From Agrypnia vestita (taxonomy: Eukaryota > Arthropoda > Insecta > Trichoptera > Phryganeidae): a stretch of DNA of 64,000 bases. The notes under the pieces are model-generated. The model searched no databases, had not been told where the DNA came from, and worked only from the letters and a program-made list of their open reading frames with translations. The translations under genes were made by a program, and so were the position numbers. This document shows positions 10,091-19,009 of this stretch, one piece after another (positions within the stretch are counted from its first letter, which is position 1; each line of letters begins with the position of its first letter). Location of the stretch: assembly GCA_016648135.1 (NCBI GenBank), contig JADDOH010002107.1:62001-126000 (forward strand). The letters run 5' to 3'.

Positions 10091-10640
10091 CACCACCCAA
10101 TGCGCGATCGACCAAAGTGGACGTTTTTTCCATACGTGGACGGAATATAAAAAAAATGTCGGTTACAATTCAGCTTTTTACCCTTCGATATAAGCGCCCC
10201 GCCATATGGCGGCAGTTGATTTATACGTAAAAGTAGCCTTTTTTACTAATGTCACATTTGTTCCCGCTTTTTATGGTGTTCACCCCGCGGGTCCGCTTGA
10301 CGCGTATCAGATTAAGGATGTTATATCTTCATACGTTGTACGTCGTACTCGGAACTTTTTGCTGCCGAGTACAATGCCGGACCCTTGTCCCCGCCTAATC
10401 GGCTTCGGTAAACTGTTTACCCTATTAATTATAAAGTTAATTAAAAAAATACAAATATTTTTTAAACGCAACTTTTTCGCGTCTTTGAAGCAAGTAATAT
10501 AAAATAAAGGTCCTTCCTGTGCGTTATAGTCTAGAAATGTGTTTTGAACTTTTTTTTTCTCAAAATGACACCATCTCTTCGTTAATTAATGTATGAAATT
10601 TTCCTAAACCACGGCCGGTACGAAAGCCGGAGAGATGGTT
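10091..10640. other. GC-richer island, unassigned
   Basis: A 97-codon frame (10206-10502) lies here. Only its first two-thirds are in GC-richer sequence and the end runs into Lys/Phe/Ile low complexity. No family was recognised. It could be conserved non-coding DNA or a decayed exon. Near 10610-10635 CGGCCGG and GCCGG flank short inverted pieces. Confidence 0.3.
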
Positions 10641-10889
10641 GTTTTATTTTTTAATTTAGATTCACGAGACCAATAAATTTGTGTTGGAATTTGTTAATAC
10701 TTTAACAAAATTTGTTTAATACTTTAAAATTTGTTAATAAAGACATTAAATGAATATACAATAAACTATTGACAATTATATGTAGAAAAATAAAAAAGTA
10801 AGTATATGGCTACTGGAAAACCTTAAATGGTCCAGAATAATAATGGGAGTGTTTTAAATTGTGCCTTTGTTTCATAATTTTTCTCTTTG
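10641..10889. other. No feature recognised
   Basis: AT-rich spacer. Confidence 0.5.
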
Positions 10890-11525
10890 GCTTTATTTAT
10901 TTATTTCAGTATATATACGCCCATCAGAGCATTTACATAAACATTGGGTAATACATGTCGGTAATGAGAAATATAAAAAGAAAATAAAAAAAGTCATATA
11001 AAGAAATATAAAATGACATAATAACAGAAATATAAAAAGAGCTCTACAACTAAACTTAAACACAGAATCCATAATTTCATAAATCTATAAATACATCATA
11101 TTTTTTGTAGGATTAGCGATAATTACAGAAATATAAATTAAGAATTTTTTTTTTTTATAGGATAAGAATACAAGAAAAGAGTGATAATTACATATATTTG
11201 AGGATTATTTTTAGACATAGAGGAAAGTTCATTGTTGATTAAGAATATTGCGAATTGTATGTTTGAATTTATTTAAATTTGTGGAAAAAACGTCTAACTG
11301 TTCAAATCTGTTAACAAGTCTGGGAAGCCTTTGAAGTGGTGAATTAAAAAAGTAATTAGTTGTCGCAGCTTCCAAGGCAAACCCTGCGTAATTTCTGGTT
11401 ACTCGGGATGGAACTCGCAAACAGATTCGTTCCAACAGTTGTGGACAGTCGATGTTCCCGTTAATTATTTTGTGAAAAAAGACGAGATCAGCTACAATTC
11501 TTCTTATTTTATTAAGCATATATCC
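10890..11525 (-). pseudogene. Jockey/CR1-type LINE, C-terminal RT fragment with 3' UTR
   Basis: The minus strand 11519-11229 encodes 96 residues typical of the far C-terminus of non-LTR retrotransposon polymerases: DLVFFHKIINGNIDCPQLLE, then LRVPSRVTRNY, TNYFFNSPLQRLPRLVNRF and a final NKFKHTIRNIL before the stop. This lies downstream of the RT catalytic core, so it is a 5'-truncated dead copy. The following AT-rich 3' UTR contains a T run (about 11146-11156). It seems to end near 10892 at a TTTA repeat (minus-strand tail TAAA), the same style of end as at 20.76 and 21.22 kb. There is no interruption within the preserved piece. Confidence 0.75.
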
Positions 11526-11559
11526 ATAATTTTATCACTGTAAATTTTACTTCATTTTT

Positions 11560-11735
11560 ATGAATCTAAAAATATCAGAAACTGTTTTTAAAAAAAGACT
11601 TAAAAACCTTTTCATCAAATTAAATACTAGTGTAGGACTAAACGATGTTAGTGTAAAGCGCCTTTGAGGTGATTTTTTTACGAAAATGGCGCTATAGAAA
11701 TTATCCATTATTATAAAGTAGCATCTACGTAGATG
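11560..11735 (+). pseudogene. LINE 3' end fragment (CR1-like), opposite orientation
   Basis: The plus strand reads SKNIRNCFLKKDLKTF, like the end of a LINE polymerase. A 3' UTR of the type AAAGCGCCTTTGAGG...ATGGCGCTATAGAAATTAT follows, ending in ATTATTA. The paired GCGCC/GGCGC words make a short stem. Only the last ~170 bp survive. It lies tail-away from the fragment at 11.2 kb. Confidence 0.5.
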
Positions 11736-12481
11736 TTAATTTCTGCATGTAAAATAAGTCTTCATAAAAATTAGTTTTTGAGAAAAAAAATTCTGTATTG
11801 ACATTGGATTTTTATAACAAAATTCTAAAAAAGTACCTGAATGTGAACCCGACGTCGAAGTTAGTTAATGTTTTTGTGGTGTTCAACAAAACTTAATCCA
11901 TGAAAATAATATGACTATGTCACAACTAACTAGAATAGTTGGCATTGGAATCAAATATTTGTTCTCTATATAAAAAGCAAGCATCCTCACCAGTCGACTG
12001 CACACGCCGGGTGTATAACGTTATTTTTAAAATATCTTCTTTCGTTGTTTCTATTTTGCAAATTTATTTTTTCGTGATTTTCAGTTCAACTATTATTCAT
12101 GGGATTATCCATTCCAAGAACCCAAATGTTTGAACGGTCCCTCGGGAATCCGATTTTTACACATGCTGAACACATTACAGGCTCCTTTTGAGCCAGCGAA
12201 ATTTGTCAAAGAACCATAGCATTGTTCACGCCTAAGGAGTTCTCCGAAGGTCTCGAGGTGGGAAGAAGATAAAATATGATAATAATCGCAAAGTGTGTAG
12301 AATTATTGCATTACGCTCACGTCTTGTATAAACACAAAAACCGTTTTAGTGTTATTTGCGTTTCGATGACTTTTTTCTTATCATAAACACAATAATAATA
12401 TTTCACGATGCATGTCGCGATTTTCATATATTTGAATAGATTTATTTGTAACATTATTTTTAAACGTATGTTCTGAAACAT
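11736..12481. other. No feature recognised
   Basis: Nothing supported. Short frames here lack any family signature. Confidence 0.45.
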
Positions 12482-13036
12482 ATATTGTGGCCAGTAAGAA
12501 TCTGTCAAAGGAAGCAAGACTAGCGGTACATTTTTAGGTAGGTTTTCTAGTGCCAAACCTGATGTATGGAAGTGAAGCCTGGAATTGGCAAAAGAGGAAT
12601 GAAAGTAGACTGAATGCGGTGGAAATGCGGTCACTAAGACGCTTGTCTGAAAAATAATTGGTCGATAGAGTGAGGAATGAACAAATTAGAAGTGAATGCA
12701 ATGCTGGCTGGAGTGTGGTAGATAGAATAAAGAAAGGAGTGCTGAGATGGTTTGGTCATGTGGAACGTATGAACGAGGAAAAGATGGTTAAGAAAATATA
12801 TGAGGCGAGTGTTGAGGCAACAGTAAAAGAGAGCGTTTGCGAAAGACCTGGCATGATCAGATACTACAAGTATTTGAGAATGGCTCTGTTAAAATCCGCA
12901 AAAACCGTACAACTTGTATGAGAAAATATATGAATGTGGCCGAAGCAAAAGTGGTGTTCCAGGACAGAAGAGTGTGGCGTTCAATCCTCTCTGCCTACCC
13001 CTGCGGAGAAATGGCGTGATGTTTAGTTAGTTAGTT
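12482..13036 (+). pseudogene. RTE-like retrotransposon 3' fragment with TTAG tail
   Basis: Plus-strand relative of the copies at 0.3 and 13.1 kb. In order: NLSKEARLAVHF, PNLMYGSEAWNWQKRNESRL, VEMRSLRRL, a stop, then VDRVRNEQIRSECNAGWSVV, LRWFGHVERMNEEKMVKKIY, a frameshift near 12835, RKTWHDQILQVFENGSVK, CMRKYMNVAEAKVVFQDRRV and WRSILSAYPCGEMA, with a stop at 13017-13019. GTGATGTTTAG follows and the element closes in a TTAG run (to 13036). Several stops and one frameshift make it a pseudogene. Its tail unit differs from the TAAG and GTTA tails of its sisters. Confidence 0.85.
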
Positions 13037-13102
13037 TTGTTCTGAGAACACAATTACTAGATTTATCCACAGCGGGATAAATTATAGAAGTCTCACAGAG
13101 AT
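13037..13102. other. Spacer between two tail-to-tail RTE-like copies
   Basis: Only 66 bp separate the 3' tails of the plus- and minus-strand copies. ATAGAAGTCTCACAGAGATA near its right end resembles the terminus of repeat family X. Confidence 0.5.
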
Positions 13103-13450
13103 AAACTAACTAACTAACTAACCATCACGCCGTTCAATCCTCTCTGCCTACCCCTCTCGGCCTACCCTAGGATTGAACGCCACACTCTTCTATCCTGGCA
13201 CACCACTTTTTCTTCGACCACATTCATACATCTTCTCATACAAGTTCTACGGTTGTTGCGGCTTTTAACGGGGCCATCCTCAAATACTTCTAGTATCTGA
13301 TCGTGCCAGGTCTTTCGCGGACGCCCTCTATTCCTGTTGCCTTCAACACCCGCCTCATATATTTTCTTAACCATAATTTCCTCGTTCATTCGTTCCACAT
13401 GACCAAACCATCTCAGCATTCCTTTCTTTATTCTATCTATCACGCTACAG
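13103..13450 (-). pseudogene. RTE-like retrotransposon 3' fragment with GTTA tail and inverted end
   Basis: The minus strand encodes MIDRIKKGMLRWFGHVERMN, KKIYEAGVEGN, RGRPRKTWHDQILEVFEDGP, CMRRCMNVVEEKVVCQDRRV and WRSILG before a stop at 13162. This preserved part is uninterrupted. Just past the coding end (13130-13160) about 20 bases of the 3' end (CAATCCTCTCTGCCTACCCC) appear in the opposite orientation, a small local inversion. The tail is (TAAC)n on the plus strand, 13103-13122. It is truncated at about 13450, where a repeat-X copy begins. Confidence 0.85.
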
Positions 13451-13625
13451 ATGGACCTGTTTATATGAGAAACGTGTATGGAAGTCTTTTATGCGATGGC
13501 CCAGGGCTAACAAGCTGTATGAGTTGGCTTAAGTAATCACTCTACACAATGCAACGTTAACCAATCCACGATAAAAACATCCACACATTTTTTAAGACTC
13601 TGAGACTTATATAATTTATCTTCAT
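13446..13625 (-). mobile_element. Partial copy of repeat family X
   Basis: It shares ACAGATG near the edge, GTATGGAAGTCT and GGCTTAAGTAATCACT with the copy at 14.63 kb, and, reverse complemented, with the copies at 47.2, 49.7 and 62.7 kb. It abuts the truncated end of the RTE-like fragment, so one element was probably inserted into the other. Confidence 0.55.
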
Positions 13626-14630
13626 TAGATTTATAAGTTTTTTTTATTTTATATATATTATATATTTATAAGATTTATAATTTATCTTCATTATATTTAT
13701 AAGTGTCAGTCTAAAAATGGGAATCTAGATCTACGGCTTGCAAAAGTTGAACGGTTTGAACATTCCATTGGGTAGGTACTGAGTACCTATCTATTACCTA
13801 CCTACCTGAGATCGAATGTAATTTTTTCTCAGAAAAAATGTGTAGGAATTCCTTGTACCTTATTCATTTACGTGTGTAATTTGGATTTGCATTATCGACG
13901 TCTAATAAATGTAAAATATGAAAAATTTCTTACATTTATTCTAAATGTCCTTACTTATTCAAACCAACATATTTTAAATTTAAAATTTCATAAATAATTC
14001 AAATTTTTTGAATATTTACAATATTACCTAAGTGATTTTTGACAAGAAGTTTTGACGAAAAATGTAATCAAAACTTTTTCAATCTGAATTGAACATCTTG
14101 AGTGTAGTTTTTAAAAATGTAAAACAGTTAAAAAATGAGATACGTAAATATTAATATCCACAGTTTTTATAACATCTCGTTAATTTTTTTTATATGCCAT
14201 GAATAACATTTACAAAAACCTTTACCTACCTACACGAATATTATTTTGTTTCTTGTTTTTATAAGACAAGTTGTAAGAAAAACACTGTTTACTAATAAAT
14301 CGAATCTGGGTCAAAAGTAGCACAATATTTGTGCATTGGTTTTAAAATTTCTAGTCTTCTCCAGAAAGGCAAAAAAGACCGCGGTGTGAATTTTCTGTAT
14401 AACAAATGCAGATATTTTATCTAGAGATGCACAGATAGGCAGATGCATGATAAGAATCTCACAATGCATTTTTACATTCAAACACATTATCAAAGAATGT
14501 ATTATTCGTATGCCATAAGTGCTGCCTTCATTCACACGCTGCATACATGGAAACACAGTTCCCTAATTGTGTCGGGAGGATGCTTTGCTGATTATTGTAA
14601 AAAATAAAACTGTCTTTAATCAATACATAT
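13626..14630. other. No feature recognised
   Basis: AT-rich with short direct duplications of TATAAGATTTATAATTTATC near 13.6-13.7 kb. The 81-codon frame at 14.31-14.56 kb has no recognisable domain. Confidence 0.45.
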
Positions 14631-14790
14631 TATAGATGTCCCACAGAGACGAAATTATATTTTTTATGGGAAAGAAGGTATGGAAGTCTTTGGGTGTTCA
14701 TAGGACTTGAGAGCTATCGTACGGCTGGCTTAAGTGATCACTTTTCACTACGTAGTGTTCACGGTTCTACCCACGATAGAATACCATGCC
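14631..14790 (-). mobile_element. Partial copy of repeat family X
   Basis: It begins TATAGATGTCCCACAGAGAC, the reverse complement of the right end of the 62.7-kb copy. It continues through TATGGGAAAG, GTATGGAAGTCTTTGGGTG and GTACGGCTGGCTTAAGTGAT, and breaks off near the ACCCACGATAGA block. It is about half length. Confidence 0.65.
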
Positions 14791-15079
14791 TATCAAATTT
14801 TTGGAGATTGTATATATTTTAAATTTTACAACCTATTCCAAATACATGTTGTAATAATCCTTAGCACAACCGGCATCCAAAGCTTTTTATTATTCTTAAA
14901 TAACCACAGATATCACTAATAAGACATCTATTTTTTTACGATTGGAATGGAAGTTGAATAACTAATTAAGAACTAAAAATTTAAAAGGAAACTATTTGCA
15001 AAAAGGATTTGTTTATTTATAATATTTAATTTGCTACTAACACCCTTTCCAATTTTTAAAATTTCTAATTTACCTTAGT

Positions 15080-15260
15080 GTAATAAAATGTTATTTGTAT
15101 TTAAAATTTCTAAACCTTTGTTAATGTCCAAAGAATGGTTTGTTTCCAAGAGATGATAAGAAAATTCAGAATAGTTATTGCTATTTAAACATCTTAAGTG
15201 CTCCTTAATTCTAATATCAATATTTATACAAGTTTTACATTTATAAAAATGAAAAGAAAT
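15080..15260 (-). pseudogene. Penelope-like element fragment, GIY-YIG endonuclease domain
   Basis: A 75-codon minus-strand frame contains FYKCKTCINIDIRIKEHLRC, SEFSYHLLETNHSLD and GLEIL. This matches the pattern of the C-terminal GIY-YIG domain of Penelope-like retroelements: a Y-x-G-x-T-like block, R-x-x-x-H, a variable segment, then H-x-x-x-T-x-H and the terminal I-L strand. The YIG-type motif is degenerate and no RT domain lies upstream, so this is a short relic. The assignment rests on pattern resemblance only. Confidence 0.5.
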
Positions 15261-15640
15261 ATCGATGGCCTTAGCACAGTGGTATACATGAATTACGCAC
15301 ATATGTATGTACTTTTTATCTCGTTATTCGCGACTCGTTGGTTTTCTGTTTTTTGTTATGTCCAAGGTTGTGAACCCCTGGAGTGCATCACACCTTGGCA
15401 TTTCTTATCCGGTGTTCGCCATAACATGTCGTCGGCAACTTCTGATGGCTTGCCACTTTAACTCCTAGTATTGTTTTTGTCGATACATTTGCCATCTCTT
15501 TCTGATGCCTTTTTATCCCTAGGTCAACGGCTGTGTGTGTCCCTTTCGTTCTTGCAGAGCCCCTTCAGTCGAATGTCAGTTTTAATGACCGGTAGGCAGA
15601 CTATTATCGGCGACGATAATAACGTATATCAGGAATAGCC
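15261..15640. other. GC-richer unassigned segment
   Basis: A moderately GC-rich stretch of about 350 bp with an 87-codon plus frame (15198-15461) that shows no family signature. It may be part of an older transposon or a non-coding element. Confidence 0.3.
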
Positions 15641-16120
15641 ATTAAAATGGTTTGCTTCCTTCAAAAAGCTTAAATGAATAGGGAATTTAGTAATAATTAA
15701 AGTGATAAAAAACAACATGTGTGAAAGTTAATGGCTAAAAACTAACACAAATAATTTATCAAGACTTCTCCAGTATTCAAATCTGAAAACCGTCCTAATT
15801 AATGATGCTTAATTATTCAAAATCAGTAAACTTTGTAAACATATGTTGCTTTCTTCAAAGAGGTCGGCAAAATGTACTCGTTAAAATAGTTTTTAACGGT
15901 TAGTCGGCCGTATTCTGAAAATAAGAAGATTGTTTTTTGGTGATTGTTAACCTAACACTCGAAAATAGAGAAACGTCAAGACATCCGTCAAATGTCAATA
16001 TTTCTGTCATTGTCGCGAAAAAATTGTTATTAATTTAATAGTTGATTTCTTAGGATTATTAACGATTAAAATTAGTTAACAAACTGATTTACAAACACTT
16101 TTAAAATAATATTAGTACAT
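15641..16120. other. No feature recognised
   Basis: AT-rich. At 16075-16110 AACAAACTGATTTACAAACA and TTTTAAAATAATATTAG match the end of the duplicated host segment at 17.4 and 18.1 kb. Confidence 0.45.
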
Positions 16121-16400
16121 ATATCTATTTATATAAATAAAAACGTAAATGTTCGTTTGTACAAAATCGATAATCTCTGAAAGCTCTTCACCGATTGCTT
16201 TAAAATTTTGGCACAACGTTACATTCGAATACAAGGATGTTCTTGAATACCTACTTTGATTTTATATACTTACGTACTATTTATTTATATAAATAAAAAA
16301 GTAATATTTCGATTGTCCAAAATCTTAAATCTCCTAAAGTTCTTTTTGTTACAACGTTACATTCGAATTCGCAGACATTATTAGAAAAAAGAAAATAGAA
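16121..16400 (+). mobile_element. Helitron-like 5' region
   Basis: It begins at TCTATTTATATAAATAAAAA, then AATGTTCGTTTGTACAAAATC, CACCGATTGCTTTAAAATTT and CACAACGTTACATTCGAAT. This is the common start of Lepidoptera Helitron-like elements. The first ~100 bp is repeated in diverged form from 16.27 kb. No matching 3' end is directly attached; the 17.33-kb terminus may belong to it. Confidence 0.5.
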
Positions 16401-16724
16401 AAGAAAAAATTGGTGCCGGTACCTACCCTTTTAATATTGATAAATATTTTGATAGGCATGTATAACATTTTTCAAATTCAATTTTTTTTTACATTCGGTT
16501 GACTTTGCTTAAATAAAACCGATGATATAATATAACATTTTGAACCGATGAGAAAGTGCAGCCAATCATATCGCGAAAAAGGACATATGTGTATACTGTC
16601 TATGATTAATTTTCAATTTTGATACTTCCGAGCTCATCGTTTTAAACGACTTTGTTCCGAAGTTCATAAAAACCATTATTAACGTTGCATTACAATATTA
16701 AACACAATTACAACATACTTCTAC

Positions 16725-17328
16725 AAATCTATACCTATAAAACTCAATGTGTGTCTGTCTGTTCTCTTTACAAATCTACACCGTTTGTCTGATTCGGATC
16801 AAATTATGCATACTTATGCTTTAGGACCCTGCGGATAACATAAGTGACATTCCCCTCCCCCCCTTTTTACCCCTTCCCTTCCGCATGATATATTTTCAAT
16901 GCAAACCTGTACCATTCTACCGATCGGAATCAAAATTTGGAAAATTATTATTTATGACCCGGCGGGTAACATAGGCGACATTTACCCCCTCCCCTTTTAC
17001 CCTCTCCCATACCCTGATATATTTTCAATGCAAATTTGTACCGTTCAACCGATCGGAGTAAAAATTTGGAAACCGACTCCTTAGATCGGGCCCAAAATTT
17101 ACAAACTTATTCTTTGGGACTAGATTTGTAATATAGAACTTTCCCCTTCTCTCTCTACCTCATCCCCTCCCCTCACATTTCTTCCCTAGACATCCTATCC
17201 AATCCAGCCTCGATTAAATGGAAAAGTTGTTTTTGAGGCTTTGCAAAACAATGGAACCTTTGTTTTCCCCGAAAAGTTTATTTTCAACTTAATCCTTAAC
17301 CCGTGCGACGCCGGGTACGACCAGCTAG
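16725..17328 (+). mobile_element. Non-autonomous Helitron-like element with complete 3' end
   Basis: It starts near CTATACCTATAAAACTCAATGT with a GTCTGTCTGTTC block. The interior holds two or three diverged ~130-bp repeats of CAATGCAAA..TGTACC..CCGATCGGA followed by CCCTCCCCTTTTACCC. The 3' end shows the hairpin ACCCG-TGCGACGC-CGGGT at 17297-17315 and terminates CTAG at 17325-17328 followed by T, as Helitrons do. No Rep/helicase coding. The frame at 16899-17084 is just the Pro-rich repeat read through. Confidence 0.65.
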
Positions 17329-17364
17329 TTTTATATGAAAAATTATCAAACTTTATATTTTAGA

Positions 17365-17500
17365 CAAACTCCAGATAATAGTTACTAGTTTGCATGATGA
17401 TACTGTATTGGTATTAATTTAATATTTGAATTCTTTGGATGAAGAATTTAGTCAGCAAACAGATTTCCACCAACTTTAAAATGATATTAGTAGGTACCTA
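17365..17500 (+). repeat. Dispersed repeat, copy 1 (paired with 18000-18125)
   Basis: AACTCCAGATAAT, AGTTTGCATGATGATA, TATTAATTTAATATTTGA, TTCTTTGGATGAAGAA and GATTTCCACCAACTTT occur in the same order and orientation at 18000-18125. Fragments also occur at 3.6 and 16.08 kb, so this is a dispersed repeat and not a unique duplication. Confidence 0.65.
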
Positions 17501-17520
17501 CATATTTTATTTAAAATTCA

Positions 17521-17650
17521 TCAAAACTTATATTTTAGAACCAAATTAATTAATCAATTAGAAAGACATACAGAAAAATCTAATCCACGAAAAAATATTT
17601 GGCTACTACCGGGATTCGAACCACGGATCTCCTCCATTCCATTAAGCTAC
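17521..17650 (-). mobile_element. tRNA-derived SINE, head plus short tail
   Basis: Read on the minus strand, a pol III A box (GTAGCTTAATGGAATGG) lies near 17648 and a perfect B box (GGTTCGAATCC) near 17617. Then come AAATATTTTTTCGTGGATTA and a tail with CTGTATGTCTTTCTAATTG. The same tail follows the SINE head at 39.03 kb. The tRNA-like part is not a functional tRNA, having no acceptor stem. Confidence 0.7.
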
Positions 17651-17729
17651 AGAAGCCTTGTGTATTTCCATGAATATATCGACCTTATATGTAAGTCTCA
17701 TTTTATTGATTGATTAACATTTGTCCATT

Positions 17730-18012
17730 TTTAGAGCAATCCAATTTTTCTGATACGGGAGTTACAAATTACTTGGAATACTACCGCTAGATGGACGCCA
17801 GAATTAACCGTTTAATTCATTTTTATTTTTGGACACCTTGATACAACATACATACATATATTATATTCAAGAACACATTTTTATTTGTGAAGTTGCAATT
17901 TTTCAGAATAAAGTTCTGTGAAATTTAAAACCAAATTATTTAACCAATTAGAAAGACATACAGAAAAATAATTTGTAACTCCAGTATCAGAAAAATGGAT
18001 TGCTCTAAAACT
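17730..18012. mobile_element. Inverted-repeat structure around a SINE tail
   Basis: AGAGCAATCCAATTTTTCTG and GGGAGTTACAAATTA at 17734-17777 return inverted at 17978-18010. Between them, at about 17860-17990, lies a second SINE tail on the minus strand (TTCTGTATGTCTTTCTAATT, CACAGAACTTTATTCTG, TTGCAACTTCACA), homologous to 39.06-39.17 kb. This is a nested mosaic whose order of insertion is unclear. Confidence 0.5.
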
Positions 18013-18125
18013 CCAGATAATAATGATAAGTTTGCATGATGATATATTGATATTAATTTAATATTTGACTTCTTTGGATGAAGAAATTAGTTAACAAACT
18101 GATTTCCACCAACTTTTAAAATAAT
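18000..18125 (+). repeat. Dispersed repeat, copy 2 (paired with 17365-17500)
   Basis: It matches copy 1 over about 120 bp. Its last bases (TTTTAAAATAATA) abut the Helitron end at 18127, so the Helitron inserted at, or recombined with, the edge of this repeat. Confidence 0.65.
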
Positions 18126-18187
18126 ACTAGCTGTGCCCGCGCGGTTTCGCACGCGTAGATTTTTAGTACACTGTTTGGATCGTCATA

Positions 18188-18210
18188 GAACTTTCGCGAA
18201 CCTTCTAGAA
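18188..18210. promoter_or_regulatory. Heat-shock element, five perfect alternating units
   Basis: The sequence reads GAA-CT-TTC-GC-GAA-CC-TTC-TA-GAA: five inverted 5-bp units in exact phase, more than the three usually needed for trimer HSF binding. The site lies inside the Helitron. Function is inferred from the sequence match. Confidence 0.6.
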
Positions 18211-18319
18211 CATTTTCCTTCCAGAACTTTCAACAAATTTGTCGAATGTACAGGTACCTTCTAGACACACCGACACATTCCATCACTCAGTTTAGAACCT
18301 TATAGTACTTTCGGGAATT

Positions 18320-18347
18320 TTCTAGAACCTTCCAGAACTTTCTAGAG
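18320..18347. promoter_or_regulatory. Heat-shock element, five perfect units plus one near-match
   Basis: The sequence reads TTC-TA-GAA-CC-TTC-CA-GAA-CT-TTC-TA-GAG, in exact 5-bp phase. In the sister copy at 60.66 kb a 6-bp TTC-rich insertion splits the array into two triplets. Confidence 0.6.
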
Positions 18348-18500
18348 CAGGTTTTTCCGGAACCTTCTAGACTCACCGACACAATCGGCGCGTCTATTTT
18401 GAAACAATCCGAAGCATTTTCGGCCTTCCCATAACAAAACAATGTGCTAGAGAGCACATTTTCGTCACCCCCATCAAACTCGCATATTTTCAAAGTAATA

Positions 18501-19009
18501 AAAAAAATTATATAATATCAAAAAATATTCGTTTAGCATGACCAGTGAAGTTTCCTCGAAGCTGGTAAAAAAAAACTAAGTAAAAAAAATGATAAAGAAA
18601 ATGTAATAAATAATAAATATTTCAAAGATTTAAATTATGATAATGCATAAAATGGGAAAGGTGGGAAGAGGGAGGGAATGGGATTCAATTAAAGAAGTAT
18701 TAAATTTATTTCAATAATCATAGATAAGAATACGGAGTTTCATTTTAAATATGAGCAAATTGTCAATAAAAATGTCTAGGTTGTTTGTAGAATTTAATAG
18801 ATTGTATTTTGAAGTGAAACGAGTTACAAAGCAGTTTTTTAAGTAGTTAGTCTCATCAAAGTTTGGGTAAAATAAATTATTTGAAATTTAAAATTAAAAT
18901 GTTACATAAAATTTTAGACAAAACTGAGACAAAGTAATGTCATTTTTTAATGCTTTCCTTCTTTTTATTCACAAATCATGGCGCAACAGTAAAATTAATG
19001 GGCGCCAAG
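18501..19009. other. No feature recognised
   Basis: AT-rich spacer with A runs. Confidence 0.5.

Larger units (their letters stand above)
18127..18500 (-). mobile_element. Non-autonomous Helitron carrying heat-shock-element arrays, copy 1
   Basis: The minus-strand 3' end is CTAG at 18130-18127. A CGCG-TGCGAAAC-CGCG hairpin precedes it (about 18140-18158) and T follows it. It is homologous over its length to 60461-60860. The body is rich in TTCTAGAA and GAACCTTC words. These form contiguous alternating nGAAn/nTTCn units at 18188-18210 (five perfect), 18219-18231 (three), 18320-18347 (five perfect plus a GAG) and 18355-18372 (three plus a GAC). Such arrays are canonical binding sites for heat-shock factor. 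The 68-codon frame inside is incidental. No Rep/helicase is present, so it depends on an autonomous partner. The 5' end is uncertain. Confidence 0.7.

Noticed and set aside
10206..10502. 98-codon plus-strand gene
   Set aside because: Open frame with an N-terminal GC-rich part but a low-complexity Lys/Ile/Phe end; no family, splice or polyadenylation evidence.
16899..17084. 61-codon plus-strand Pro-rich protein
   Set aside because: Read-through of an internal repeat of a Helitron-like element.
17590..17650. tRNA gene on the minus strand
   Set aside because: Perfect B box, but the flanks match the SINE tail at 39.06 kb and no cloverleaf closes.
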